Below are positions 51,738-61,023 of a DNA stretch of 64,000 nucleotides, in pieces. Where the stretch lies: NCBI GenBank assembly GCA_963728995.1, contig CAVSMD010000004.1, forward strand, positions 1 to 64,000. The letters run 5' to 3'. Both the position numbers and the translations under genes were made by a program. The stretch comes from FEN-1219 sp963728995 (GTDB lineage Bacteria; Pseudomonadota; Gammaproteobacteria; Steroidobacterales; Rariloculaceae). Below the pieces are notes generated by a model that was not told where the DNA came from, did no database searches, and saw nothing but the letters and a program-made list of their open reading frames with translations. Positions within the stretch are counted from its first letter, which is position 1. Each line of letters begins with the position of its first letter.

Positions 51738-52609
51738 TCAGCGCTTGCGCACCATGATGTTGCCGTTGAACGTCTTGAAGCGGATGTCGGGGCCGCCGCG
51801 CCCGACCGTGGCCACGGTTTCCCGCTCGACTCGCACCTCGTACCGGCCGTTCTGACCGCCCTGCGCCACCACGGGCGGCGTCGGCTGCACCTTCACGTCG
51901 AAGTCCGTGTAGAACTCGCCGCGCCCGCTCGACACGCGCAGCGTGGCGCCGAGATTCGCGGGAAAGGTCACGTCGACGTCGCCGTTGAAAGTATTGAAGG
52001 ACATCGCCTTGTCGGCCATCACCTCCGTGAACGACGCGCGAACCGTGCCGTTGGTGGTGCTCGCCACCAGCGAGCCCGCGATGTCGTTGGCGATGATCCG
52101 GCCATTGACGTTCGCGAGCTCGTGCTCGCCCGACACGCCGGTCACCGTGAGATCTCCGCCGTTCACGGTCTTCACGCGCACCGAGGTGCGCTTCGGCACG
52201 GAGATGTCGAGCGTGAGGGGCTGCCGCGAGAATTCCGTTTGCACCGAGACCGTGTTGTTCTCCTCGGTCGCGGTGAGGCCGATGGAGTTGTTCGGCACGC
52301 GGTGCAGGCCGGCCGTGCTCGCCGCGTCCTCGTCGTCGTCGGGTCTACGCGGACGCGGCCCACGGCGACCGTCCTCCGGCGCAATCTCCGTCGTCCTTGG
52401 CGTCACGCGCCACGATCACGCACGTCCTTGCCGTCGTAGGCGCTGATCTTGACCACCGTGCGCAGCGCGTTGACCTCGAGAACCGCGGGACGCGACGCGT
52501 CCGTGAGGGGCACCGCGATGCGCTCCTGGGCCTGCGCGGCCCAGGCCGCGAGCGAGCCGAGCGCGATCGCGCTCGCGAGCGTCTTTCCGATCGTCATGGT
52601 CGTGCTCAT
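51738..52609 (-). CDS. DUF4097 (adhesin-like beta-helix) protein, frameshifted
   Basis: A signal peptide ('TLASAIALGSLAAWAAQA') from ATG 52609 is followed by 'VNALRTVVKISAYDGKDV', then the frame is lost near 52400 and resumes as 'GLHRVPNNSIGLTATEEN' and the beta-solenoid repeats 'VKTVNGGDLTVTGVSGEHEL', 'LANVNGRIIANDIAG', 'FNTFNGDVDVTFPA'. One or two indels would restore ~290 residues. DUF4097 proteins are exported and predicted to fold as a right-handed beta helix; function unknown. ATG 52609 overlaps the stop of the second DUF4097 gene. Confidence 0.8.
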
Positions 52610-53463
52610 TTACCGGTCTTCCTTACGTAGACGTTGCCGTTCAGCGTTTCGAACGAGTAAGCGGGCCCCCCGGCACCGATGCGGATGGCGGACCCGTGGC
52701 CCGTGCGGACGACGAGCTTGCCGCCGTCACGCGAGCGGTCGCGCACGGGCTCGATCGACAGCGGCTGCGAATCGAAGTCGGTATAGATCTCGCCGTGCAT
52801 GGTCTTGAAGGAGAGATCGGCCGCGAGGTTCTGCGGAAACGACACGTCGATCTTGCCGTTCACGGTCTTGAACGACGTCGCCGCCGCGGGCGCGCGCTCG
52901 AACGCCGCGCTGACGGGGCCGTTCACGGTCGTGACGCTGCCGGCGCCGCGCAGGCCCGTGAGCCGCACGCCGCCGTTCACGTTGTGCACGTCGAACGTGC
53001 CGCGCACGCCTTCCACGACCACGTCCCCGCCGTTGACCGTCGCGATCTCGATCGCCGCGTCGCGCGGCACGCGCACCTCGATGTCGTAAGCCACGTGATA
53101 GCCGTCCCAGCGGTTGCAGCAGTCGCTGCTCTCCGAGCCAATGCGCCGCACCCGAAACGCGACGCGGCCCTCCTCGCTCTCCGTGCGCAGCTCGACCTCC
53201 TTGCGGGCGCGATCGATGTCGGCGCGCAGATCGCCGGTGATCGTCTCGGTGGCCGTCATGTCCACCGTCGCCTTGTCCTGCGCGATGATGTGGATCGAGC
53301 CGAGCACGTTCTTGACGATCACGGTCGGCGGGCCGTTGCCGGGAACGCGCACGCTGTCTTGCAGCGTTCGCTTGTCCGTGACCTCGGCGTGCACCGCGGC
53401 GGCCGACAGCGCGAGCGCCGCCGTCACGATCGCCAGCTTCGAAATGTCACCCCACGATTGCAT
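52606..53463 (-). CDS. DUF4097 exported beta-helix protein
   Basis: The 285-residue protein has a signal peptide ('LAIVTAALALSAAAVHA') and repeated 'xVNGxVxVxG' turns ('IATVNGGDVVVEGVRG', 'VHNVNGGVRLTGLRG', 'VTTVNGPVSAAF', 'FKTVNGKIDVSF'), the DUF4097 beta-solenoid pattern, with a lone CC pair near residue 118. It is intact and lies 11 bases downstream of the anti-sigma gene, so it belongs to the sigma operon and may be a target or sensor of that system. Confidence 0.85.
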   Translation of the reverse strand: MQSWGDISKLAIVTAALALSAAAVHAEVTDKRTLQDSVRVPGNGPPTVIVKNVLGSIHIIAQDKATVDMTATETITGDLRADIDRARKEVELRTESEEGRVAFRVRRIGSESSDCCNRWDGYHVAYDIEVRVPRDAAIEIATVNGGDVVVEGVRGTFDVHNVNGGVRLTGLRGAGSVTTVNGPVSAAFERAPAAATSFKTVNGKIDVSFPQNLAADLSFKTMHGEIYTDFDSQPLSIEPVRDRSRDGGKLVVRTGHGSAIRIGAGGPAYSFETLNGNVYVRKTGK

Positions 53464-53474
53464 GAGAGTCTCCT

Positions 53475-54276
53475 TCAAATGTTGGGACTCGGCGGCACGG
53501 TCGTGTCGCCGGACTTCAGAGCCGTGTCGAGGTAGTCGCGGACCGCGGGGTCGAGCCCTTCGCGATCGTGCAGCCGGCGCACGGCCGCGACGCTGCCCGC
53601 GTCGCCGTTCTCGAGCAGCGCGTCCGCGAGCGTCACCTGGAGCAGCGGCGCGTCCTGCTGATCGAGCGCCGTCGCCAGACCGGCGCCCGACCTCGGGCCG
53701 GTCGAGCCGCGAGCGCAGCGCCTCGATGGCGGCCAGCCGCACGCTGACGTTCGGATCGTTCTCGACGCGCTCGAGCAGCGCAGTCACGACCTGCGGCTGG
53801 CCGCTGGCGCGCTCGGCCCAGGCCACGCCGAGCAGACGCTCGGAGGCGGACTGATGATCGAGCAGCGCGAGACCCACGCTGCGCACCTCGGCGCGCAAAT
53901 CCGCGATGTCGTCCTGGCGGGCCGACGGCAAGCCGCGGCCGATCAGCACGCCGGCAACGACCAGCGTGGCGGCAATCGCGACGCGTAGCGCGAGATTGCC
54001 GAGCCCGGGCGCGAGCAGCCGCTCGCGCCAGCTGCCGCGCGCCTCGTACGCCGCCAGCGCGGCATGGAAGCGCGCGCGCATGCGCTCGTGGGGCACCTCG
54101 CGCTCGAGCGGGCCGAGCTCGGTGCCGAGATCCGTCCACAGCCGCGTGATGGATTCGGCCGTGGCGCGGCAGTCGGCGCAGCCGGCCAGGTGCGCCTCGA
54201 GCCGCTGCTCGTCGTCGGCCGAAGCCAGCCCCTTGAAGCGATCGAGCAGGAGGGCAGTCGTGTCTTCGCAGCTCAT
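53475..54276 (-). CDS. Anti-sigma factor with zinc finger and HEAT-like repeats, one frameshift
   Basis: An N-terminal zf-HC2 zinc motif, 'EAHLAGCADCRA' (H29-x3-C33-x2-C36), is typical of ZAS anti-sigma factors. A transmembrane helix follows ('LALRVAIAATLVVAGVLIG', about residues 95-115), then HEAT-like repeats in the periplasm ('SVRLAAIEALRSRLDRPEV', 'LLQVTLADALLENGDAGSV'). One extra G near 53690 splits the gene; the corrected end is 'TTVPPSPNI' at 53475. It overlaps the ECF sigma stop by 4 bases and would hold that sigma factor at the membrane until a signal arrives. Confidence 0.85.
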
Positions 54277-54827
54277 GTCGGCACCTCACCTGCGAGATCG
54301 CGATAGATCTCTCGAAGTTGCTTGATCGCACGGTGCGCACGGACTTTCACGGCCTCCACGGAGCACCCGAGCGTGCGCGCAATCTCCTCGTACGTCTTGA
54401 ACTCGTAGCGGCTGAGCACGAGCACCTCGCGCCGCTCCACCGGCAGCGCCAGCAGCGCCCGCCGCACGAGCTCGGCTTGCTGTGCGCCGGCGTGATCGTC
54501 GTCGGCGTGCGGCTCGGCCGGGGCGCTCTCGAGGTCCGCCTCGGGCACGGCGTCGGTGGCGGCCCGGCGCCAGTGCGCCACGCAAGCGTTGCGCGCGATG
54601 CCGAACATCCACGGCGTGAACGCACTGTCGTCGCGAAAGTTCGCCTTGTACTTCAGCATCTTCATGAACACGTCCTGGACCAGATCCTCCGAGGTTTGGC
54701 GATTGCCCGTCATCCGCAGGCAATAGCGGTAGAGCCGCGCGTGATGCCGCTCGAACAGGATCGCGAGCGCGCTCGTGCGGCCGCCGCGCACCTGCCGCAT
54801 CAATTCTGAGTCGCCGTCTTGGGACAT
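54273..54827 (-). CDS. ECF-type RNA polymerase sigma factor
   Basis: The 184-residue protein has region 2 with 'LYRYCLRMTGNRQTSEDLVQ', then 'DVFMKMLKYK' (core-binding and -10 recognition), and region 4 with 'LALPVERREVLVLSRYEFKT' and 'YEEIARTLGCSVEAVKVRAH'. It is the first gene of a four-gene operon with the anti-sigma factor and two DUF4097 proteins, each coupled by short overlaps. Such systems respond to envelope stress; the trigger is unknown. The 220 bases upstream (54828-55047) lie between divergent genes and should contain its promoter. Confidence 0.92.
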   Translation of the reverse strand: MSQDGDSELMRQVRGGRTSALAILFERHHARLYRYCLRMTGNRQTSEDLVQDVFMKMLKYKANFRDDSAFTPWMFGIARNACVAHWRRAATDAVPEADLESAPAEPHADDDHAGAQQAELVRRALLALPVERREVLVLSRYEFKTYEEIARTLGCSVEAVKVRAHRAIKQLREIYRDLAGEVPT

Positions 54828-55047
54828 CGGGCCGGTGCGCTCCTCGCCGCGCTCTAGAATCTAGAGTCGCGGGCGGGGGGAAACGTTACACGCCTCGCCG
54901 AGGCAATGCCGGACCGCCCTGGGCAGCGGCCGCGCCGGCGGCCGGCCGAACGCACCTCCTTCCGCGCGACGGCGCGCGCTCTACGCCTGCCGATGCCCAG
55001 GAAGGGCGTTAGCGCTCGCCGCACGCATCCTTTAGGATCGACGCCGC

Positions 55048-55551
55048 GTGCACGCCTTCGCCGAATGGCTGTCTCGAACCGGCCCCAGCGTCGCAATCCA
55101 ATCGGCGTTCTGGTTCATTCGCCTGTTGCAGGCCACGCACTTGATCACGGCCGGCATCGTGGCGGTTTCGGGCCTGATGATTGCGCTGCGCGTGCTCGGC
55201 GCGCAGCGAGCGGATCAGCCTTTTGCGGCGGTGTGGGCGCGGTTCGCGCCCTGGCTGGTGACGAGCTTGGCCGTCATGGTCGTCACCGGCCTTGCGCAGT
55301 CGCTCGGCGATCCCGTGCGCGAATTCACGTCCTTCTCCTACTGGCTGAAGTTGGCGCTGGTGCTTGGCGGCGCGCTCGGCACGCGGCTGCTCGCGCGCGC
55401 CGCGCAACGCCCCCCGGCTGCCACCGAGTTTCCGTTCGGCACCAGGCTCGTCGCCGCGGGGCTCGTGCTGTTGTGGCTCGCGATCCCGCTGCTCGGTCGC
55501 ATGATCGCGTACGACCGCGCGATCTGGGGCCCTCTGTCGGGGCGCACGTGA
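55048..55551 (+). CDS. Integral membrane protein of unknown function (first of pair)
   Basis: The 167-residue protein has four hydrophobic segments: 'FWFIRLLQATHLITAGIVAV', 'FAPWLVTSLAVMVVTGLAQS', 'WLKLALVLGGALGTRLLA', 'LVAAGLVLLWLAIPLLG'. The start is GTG 55048 ('HAFAEWLSRTGPS'). It overlaps the next gene by 4 bases. The two proteins share a layout (a start in which a helix such as 'SALGSWMRYANPAMPLVE' lies near the membrane) and may form a heteromeric complex. Confidence 0.72.
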   Translation: MHAFAEWLSRTGPSVAIQSAFWFIRLLQATHLITAGIVAVSGLMIALRVLGAQRADQPFAAVWARFAPWLVTSLAVMVVTGLAQSLGDPVREFTSFSYWLKLALVLGGALGTRLLARAAQRPPAATEFPFGTRLVAAGLVLLWLAIPLLGRMIAYDRAIWGPLSGRT

Positions 55552-56087
55552 ACGCGCAGTCGATCCTCGAAGCGATCCAGAGCTCCGCGCTCGGGAGCTG
55601 GATGCGCTACGCGAACCCCGCCATGCCGCTCGTCGAGGCCGCGCACGTGCTGGCCGCCGTGCTGCTGTTCGGCACGGTGCTGATCGTGGACCTGCGCTTG
55701 CTGGGCCTGACTGATTCGTCTCGAGGGTTTGCACGCGTGAGCCGCGAGACGCTGCGCCTCACGTGGCTCGCGTTCGCCGTATCCGTGCTCACCGGCTCGC
55801 TGATGTTCACGACGAGCCCGCTCACCTACTTCTACAACACGGCGTTTCGGCTGAAAGCGCTGGCGCTCCTCGCTGCGGGACTGAACATGGCGGTGTTTCA
55901 GCTCGTCACGGCCCGCGGCGTGGCGGCGTGGAACGAGCACCCAAGCGTCCCGGGCGCCGCCCGCGTCGCAGGCCTCGCGTCGATCGTGCTCTGGGCGGCC
56001 GTGGTGCTGCTCGGCCGCTGGATCGGCTTCACGAAGGGCTACGACTTCACCGTGCCGCCCGGCGTGGAGCTCGTATTCCCGGGCTGA
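55548..56087 (+). CDS. Integral membrane protein of unknown function (DUF6644/DUF2214-like)
   Basis: GTG 55548 overlaps the preceding stop and gives 179 residues with four hydrophobic segments, 'EAAHVLAAVLLFGTVLIVDL' being the first; 'PAMPLVEAAHV' and 'DLRLLGL' match a family of small membrane proteins with conserved histidines that I know only as DUF6644/DUF2214-like. The histidine in the first helix could bind haem, but this is a guess. The stop codon overlaps a terminator hairpin. Confidence 0.72.
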   Translation: MNAQSILEAIQSSALGSWMRYANPAMPLVEAAHVLAAVLLFGTVLIVDLRLLGLTDSSRGFARVSRETLRLTWLAFAVSVLTGSLMFTTSPLTYFYNTAFRLKALALLAAGLNMAVFQLVTARGVAAWNEHPSVPGAARVAGLASIVLWAAVVLLGRWIGFTKGYDFTVPPGVELVFPG

Positions 56088-56108
56088 GCGGCCGCGGGCG
56101 CGGCCGCT
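56087..56108 (+). terminator. Hairpin terminator overlapping the stop codon
   Basis: AGCGGCCGC (56087-56095) pairs with GCGGCCGCT (56100-56108), 9 bp with a 4-base loop. The first base of the stem is the last base of the TGA stop. Confidence 0.65.
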
Positions 56109-56277
56109 AGCCACGCTCATGCCGTCGCGCTAGACGGCTACCCACTCATCGAGCACGACGTCGCAAGCGCAGCGCGGCCGGTGCGCGCGCCCGAATGAAC
56201 CTGCGGCCCGTCGGCAGGCACTCATGGGCCTCGCAACCACATTTGCGACACCTCATCACAGGAAGGGATTTCAGTTT

Positions 56278-58284
56278 ATGGAGAGACAAAGTGCATTCGC
56301 GTTCAAACCGTCGAGCATCGTCGCGCTCGGGACACTGGCAAGCGTGCTCGCGGGCTGCGGCGGCGGCGGCGGATCCAACAATCCTGCGGCAACGGCATCG
56401 CTCGCGGTGGCTCCGACGACCATAACGGTGGGCCAAAGCGCGACGCTCACGTGGTCGTCGAATACGGGCACGGGCTGCACGGCCAGCGGCGGATGGAGCG
56501 GAGCGCAGCAGGCGTCCGGCACCCAGGACGTGACGCCGACGGCGACCGGCGCCGTCACGTACACGCTGATGTGCTCGGCCAGCGGCTACAGCGGCAGCGC
56601 GACTCAGTCGGCGACCCTCACCGTGAACCCCGCCAGTGCGTACACGGCCACGAGCCTGGTCGAGGACCTGGCCGGCGGCACGGCGCCGACGACCGATCCG
56701 TTGCTCGTGAACCCCTGGGGCCTTGCGTACGCACCCACGTCGCCCATCTGGGTGGCGAACAACCACAGCGAAACCTCGACGCTGTACGACGGCAACGGGC
56801 ACCCGAGCCCCATCGTCGCGCACTTCGCATCGGGCACCGGCGGAGCCTCGTTCGACCCGACGGGCATCGTGTTCAACCCCAGCACCGGCTTCGTCGTGAG
56901 CAATGCCACCACGAGCGCTGCGGCCACGTTCATTTTCGACGGCGAGGGCGGCAGGATTGCGGGCTGGTCGGCCACGGTAGACGCCGCGAATGCCGTCACG
57001 ATGTACACCGCCGCGGACGGCGCGGTATACAAGGGCCTCGCCATCGCGAGCAACGGCACGGCGACCTTCCTCTACGCCACCGACTTCGCGAACGACAAGA
57101 TCGACGTGCTCGACGCGACGTTCGCAAAGCAGACGCCCACGGCCACGAGCTTCGCGTTCGCCGACCCGACGCTGCCCGCGGGCTACGGCCCGTTCGGGAT
57201 CCAGGCGATCAAGAACGGCGCCGGCGTGACTCGACTGTTCGTCAGCTATGCGAAGCACGACACGGCCGCGCCCGACGACGATGCGCCGGGCCCTGGCCTG
57301 GGGCTCGTCAACGTGTTCGACACGAACGGCGCCCTGGTCAAGCACCTGATCGTCGCGGGCGGCAAGCTGAATGCGCCCTGGGGCCTGGCCGTCGCGCCGG
57401 CCGACTTCGGCACGCTGAGCAACGCGCTGATCGTCGGCAACTTCGGCGACGGCACGATCCACGGCTACGATGCGGACACCGGCCGATATCTCGGCGAGCT
57501 TGGCGACGGCGCCGGCACGCCGTTCGCGGTGTCGGGACTCTGGGGCGTCGCCTTCGGCAACGACGCCGCGAACCAGCCGCACGCCACGCTGTTCTTCGCC
57601 GCCGGCACGAACGACGAGGTCAACGGCCGGTACGGCCGCATCGATCTCGGCAGCACGGCGCCCGCGCTCGGCGATCCGCCCGCGATTACGCTGATCGTGC
57701 CGGCAGGCGACCTGAGCGGCACGGTGACGCTGCAGGCCAATGCCACGAACCTCGTCGTCATCAGCCAAGTGCGGTTCTACGTCAACGGCGGCACGCTGAT
57801 CGGCACCGCAACGAGCGAGCCCTTTACCGCGCAGTGGGACACCGGCACGGTGTCGAACGGCAGCGCTACGCTGCGCGCGGTGGCCACGGATGCCAACGGT
57901 AACGTCGGCAGCTCGCGGGTCCTGTCGGTCAACGTCGCGAACGTGGCGGCCGCGACGACGCTGACGCAAGTCCAGCAGAACGTGCTCACGCCCCGCTGCA
58001 TCGGTTGCCACGACGGCAGCCAGCCGGCGGGTGGCACGTTGCCGGGCTCCATGGACCTTCGCTCGGGCCAGAGCTTCGCGAGCCTCGTGAGCGTGGCGAG
58101 CCTCGAGCAGCCGGCGTTGCTGCGAGTGAAGCCCGGCGACCCGGACAATAGCTACGTGATCCACAAGCTCGAGGGCACGGCGGGTATCACCGGCGCGCGC
58201 ATGCCGTTCGGCGGTCCGTTCCTGGACCAGGCGACGATCGATCAGGTCAGATCCTGGATCGCGAGCGGCGCACCGAACAACTGA
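56278..58284 (+). CDS. TIGR03118 propeller lipoprotein with C-terminal haem c motif
   Basis: The 668-residue protein has a lipoprotein signal ('LGTLASVLAGC', followed by a Gly run), an Ig-like domain (about 45-118, 'ATLTWSSNTGTGCTASGGW'), the TIGR03118 beta-propeller (about 125-460, 'DPLLVNPWGLAYAPTSPIWV', 'SGLWGVAFGNDAANQPHAT'), a second Ig-like domain, and a C-terminal cytochrome c-like segment with 'CIGCHDGSQP' (CxxCH) and a distal 'ARMPFGGPF' Met ligand candidate. It would sit on the outer membrane or face the periplasm. ATG 56278 has a GGAAGGGA ribosome site. A terminator follows. Confidence 0.87.
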   Translation: MERQSAFAFKPSSIVALGTLASVLAGCGGGGGSNNPAATASLAVAPTTITVGQSATLTWSSNTGTGCTASGGWSGAQQASGTQDVTPTATGAVTYTLMCSASGYSGSATQSATLTVNPASAYTATSLVEDLAGGTAPTTDPLLVNPWGLAYAPTSPIWVANNHSETSTLYDGNGHPSPIVAHFASGTGGASFDPTGIVFNPSTGFVVSNATTSAAATFIFDGEGGRIAGWSATVDAANAVTMYTAADGAVYKGLAIASNGTATFLYATDFANDKIDVLDATFAKQTPTATSFAFADPTLPAGYGPFGIQAIKNGAGVTRLFVSYAKHDTAAPDDDAPGPGLGLVNVFDTNGALVKHLIVAGGKLNAPWGLAVAPADFGTLSNALIVGNFGDGTIHGYDADTGRYLGELGDGAGTPFAVSGLWGVAFGNDAANQPHATLFFAAGTNDEVNGRYGRIDLGSTAPALGDPPAITLIVPAGDLSGTVTLQANATNLVVISQVRFYVNGGTLIGTATSEPFTAQWDTGTVSNGSATLRAVATDANGNVGSSRVLSVNVANVAAATTLTQVQQNVLTPRCIGCHDGSQPAGGTLPGSMDLRSGQSFASLVSVASLEQPALLRVKPGDPDNSYVIHKLEGTAGITGARMPFGGPFLDQATIDQVRSWIASGAPNN

Positions 58285-58296
58285 TTGCGGTCTCTG

Positions 58297-58322
58297 CGCC
58301 GGGGCCAGGGACGGCCCCGGCG
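58297..58322 (+). terminator. Hairpin terminator after the TIGR03118 gene
   Basis: CGCCGGGGCC (58297-58306) pairs perfectly with GGCCCCGGCG (58313-58322) across a 6-base loop and is followed by a short T/C run. Confidence 0.75.
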
Positions 58323-58437
58323 TTCTCCCGCTCACCCGGTCGGGGAAGAAGTCGCAGCCACCAAGCGGCACCGCGACGGCGGCGACCTCCGCATGGCTTG
58401 ACTCCGCGGCTCCGCGAGACGAGCCTAACGCGGGAGC

Positions 58438-61014
58438 ATGATCGGTAAACGTCTCGCCCACTACGAAATCACCTCGCACCTCGGCTCCGGCGGAATGGGC
58501 GAGGTGTATCAAGCCACCGACTTGAAACTCGGCCGCAGCGTCGCGCTGAAGATGCTGCCGGCGGAGCTCGCGAGCGACGCCGAGCGCGCACGGCGCATCG
58601 AGCGCGAGGCACGCACGCTCGCGGTGCTGAATCACCCCGCCATCGCCGCGATCTACGGCATCGAGGAGGTGGGCTCGCAACCGTTCTTCGTGATGGAGCT
58701 CGTGCTGGGCCAAACCCTGGCCGAGAAGCTCGCGCTCGGCCCGCTGCCAAAGGTCGAGGCCCTGCGCATTGCACGAGACATCGCCATTGCGCTCGAGGCG
58801 GCGCACGAACGCGGCATCGTTCATCGAGATCTGAAGCCCGCGAACGTCAAGATCACGCCCGACGGCGCGGTGAAGCTGCTCGACTTCGGGCTCGCGAAGG
58901 CCGCGAGCAACGCGCTCGCCGACGGTGCGCCGATCACGACTCTGGCCGCAGACGGCTCGCGTTTCGCTGGCGTGCTCGGCACACCGGCCTACATGAGCCC
59001 GGAACAAGCGCTCGGGCAAGCCGTCGACGAGCGGACCGACGTCTGGGCGTTCGGCGCGGTGCTTTACGAGATGCTCACGGGCAAGCGCGCGTTTCCCGGC
59101 GCGACGTCGACGGAGACGATCGCCTCGGTCATCAAGTCCGACCCCGACTGGGACGCGTTGCCGGAGTTGCCGCCGCTCGTCTACGCCTTCCTGAAGCAGT
59201 GCTTGCGAAAGGATTCGCGCCAGCGCGTGCGTAGCATCACCGACGTGCGGCTCGCCCTCGACGGCGCGTACGATCTGCCCGCCACGACCGCGCCGCACGG
59301 CACGCCGCGCCCGGCGCGACGATTCGGCTGGCCGCTTGCAGCCCTCGCGATCGCGGCGGCGGCAGCCACGGCGGGCGTGTACTACGCTGGGGCCTCTTCG
59401 CCGCAGGCCCGGCCGATCACGGTTCGTCAACTCACGTTCCGTCAGGGAACGGTCCACCAAGCGCGCTTCGCCACGGATGAGCAAGTCATCGTCTACAGCG
59501 CAAGGTGGGACGGCGCCCCGCCTCGTCTCTTCACGACTCGGTTCGAAGGCTTCCAGTCGCGACCGATCGATCTACCGGCGGCGGATCTGCTGGCGCTATC
59601 GCGCGACAACGAGCTCGCGATCTCGTTGGGGCGCCCCGCCGTCGATGGCTTCCAGCCGCGTGGCGTGCTCGCACGGGTGCCGTTGAGCGGCGGGGCGCCG
59701 CGCGTGCTGGGCGACCACGTCGTCGGAGTCGAATACGGTCCCGATGGTCAGATCGCGGCCATGATCAGGCGCGCGGGCAGTATGGCGGAGCTCGAGTTCC
59801 CGGTGGGTAACGTCATCCACCGCAGCAGCGCGATCACGGGCATGCGCGTGTCACCCGATGGACGCCGCATCTGCTTCGGCACGGACTACGGTTGGCTGTG
59901 GGCTGGCGAGCTCGGCGAACCACCGCGCCAGCTCATCGAAGAGCGCCTGCCACGTATCTCCCGCTGCGCATGGACGCCGGACGGGCGCGAAATCTGGTTC
60001 AGTTTCTCGGCCACGGGCGCTACGCACACGAGGATCGAGGCCATCGATCCCGACACGGGTTCGCGCCGCCTCGTAAAGACCTTTACCGGCTGGACGGAGC
60101 TGCAGAGCGTGCGCTCGGACAAAGCGACGCTGATCTCGTCGGGCAACATGCGCTTCGCCTCGCGCGGGTCGCCGGCCTCGGACGAGCCGGAGCGCGACCT
60201 CAGCGTCTTCGACGCCACGCGCGTGGCGTACTTGAGCGCCTCGGGCAAGGAGGTGCTGCTCACCGACAACAGCGCGGGTGCACAGGGCGGCAGCGTGTTC
60301 TTGCGCAGGCTCGACGGCTCACCCGCAGTCCAGTTCGACCGCATAAGCCCGCTCGCGATAACGCCCGACGGCGCCTGGATAGCAGGCGTTCGATTGGATC
60401 GGCCGGACGTTCTGACGCTGTTCCCCGTTGGCGCAGGCGCCGAGCGCGACATCGAGCTGCCGGTTCGCATCGTCCAGGTCAACGCCAGCAACCTGGGTAC
60501 CAACGTTCCCGAGTACCGCAACGCCGACTTCTCCGACGACGGCCACCGACTCTTGATCCCGGCCGCGCTCGACGGCGATGCGCGAGCGCGCGTCTACGTG
60601 CACGACCTCGACGCCGGGTGGACGCGACCGATCACGCCCGCAGGCGCCCCGGGCTATGCGGTGCTCTCGCCCGACGGCACGCACGTGGCGGCCAACGAGC
60701 GCGACGGGCTCTTCGTGTACGACGTCGATACCGGCGAGCGGCGCGCCGTGCCCGGCGGCGCCGATGCCGGCGTGCCGGCGCGCTGGAGCAACGAGCCGAA
60801 CGTGATCTTCCTGCTCGAGTACGACGGCGCGAGCGCACGGCTCGTGCGCCGCGATCTCGTCAGCGGCGAGCGCACTACGGTGCGCACGCTGCGCGCGCTC
60901 GACCCCGCCGGCGTCTCCCGCTTCGAAGCGTACGTCTCGCGCGACGGCGAGGCCTACGTGTATACGCTCGACCGGATTCTCACGAACCTGTTCGTCGTCG
61001 AAGGTCTGCAGTAG
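58438..61014 (+). CDS. Membrane-bound Ser/Thr protein kinase with TolB-like beta-propeller
   Basis: Residues 8-270 form a Hanks-type kinase: glycine loop 'GSGGMGEVYQ', lysine in 'SVALKMLP', catalytic loop 'HRDLKPANVK', 'DFGLAK', and 'GTPAYMSPEQAL'. A transmembrane helix follows at about 298-318 ('WPLAALAIAAAAATAGVYY'), then a ~530-residue extracytoplasmic domain with WD40/PD40-type blades ('SPDGRRICFGTDYGWLWAG', 'LLIPAALDGDARARVYVHD'). The sensor would be outside the membrane and the kinase inside. Targets are unknown. The gene is intact at 858 residues. Confidence 0.92.
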   Translation: MIGKRLAHYEITSHLGSGGMGEVYQATDLKLGRSVALKMLPAELASDAERARRIEREARTLAVLNHPAIAAIYGIEEVGSQPFFVMELVLGQTLAEKLALGPLPKVEALRIARDIAIALEAAHERGIVHRDLKPANVKITPDGAVKLLDFGLAKAASNALADGAPITTLAADGSRFAGVLGTPAYMSPEQALGQAVDERTDVWAFGAVLYEMLTGKRAFPGATSTETIASVIKSDPDWDALPELPPLVYAFLKQCLRKDSRQRVRSITDVRLALDGAYDLPATTAPHGTPRPARRFGWPLAALAIAAAAATAGVYYAGASSPQARPITVRQLTFRQGTVHQARFATDEQVIVYSARWDGAPPRLFTTRFEGFQSRPIDLPAADLLALSRDNELAISLGRPAVDGFQPRGVLARVPLSGGAPRVLGDHVVGVEYGPDGQIAAMIRRAGSMAELEFPVGNVIHRSSAITGMRVSPDGRRICFGTDYGWLWAGELGEPPRQLIEERLPRISRCAWTPDGREIWFSFSATGATHTRIEAIDPDTGSRRLVKTFTGWTELQSVRSDKATLISSGNMRFASRGSPASDEPERDLSVFDATRVAYLSASGKEVLLTDNSAGAQGGSVFLRRLDGSPAVQFDRISPLAITPDGAWIAGVRLDRPDVLTLFPVGAGAERDIELPVRIVQVNASNLGTNVPEYRNADFSDDGHRLLIPAALDGDARARVYVHDLDAGWTRPITPAGAPGYAVLSPDGTHVAANERDGLFVYDVDTGERRAVPGGADAGVPARWSNEPNVIFLLEYDGASARLVRRDLVSGERTTVRTLRALDPAGVSRFEAYVSRDGEAYVYTLDRILTNLFVVEGLQ

Positions 61015-61023
61015 CCGGCCGCG

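Noticed and set aside
56146..59484. Minus-strand open frame of 1112 codons
   Set aside because: It is antisense to the TIGR03118 and kinase genes. Its Arg/Ala/Val/His-rich composition is typical of a shadow frame in GC-rich DNA, and no domain is recognisable.
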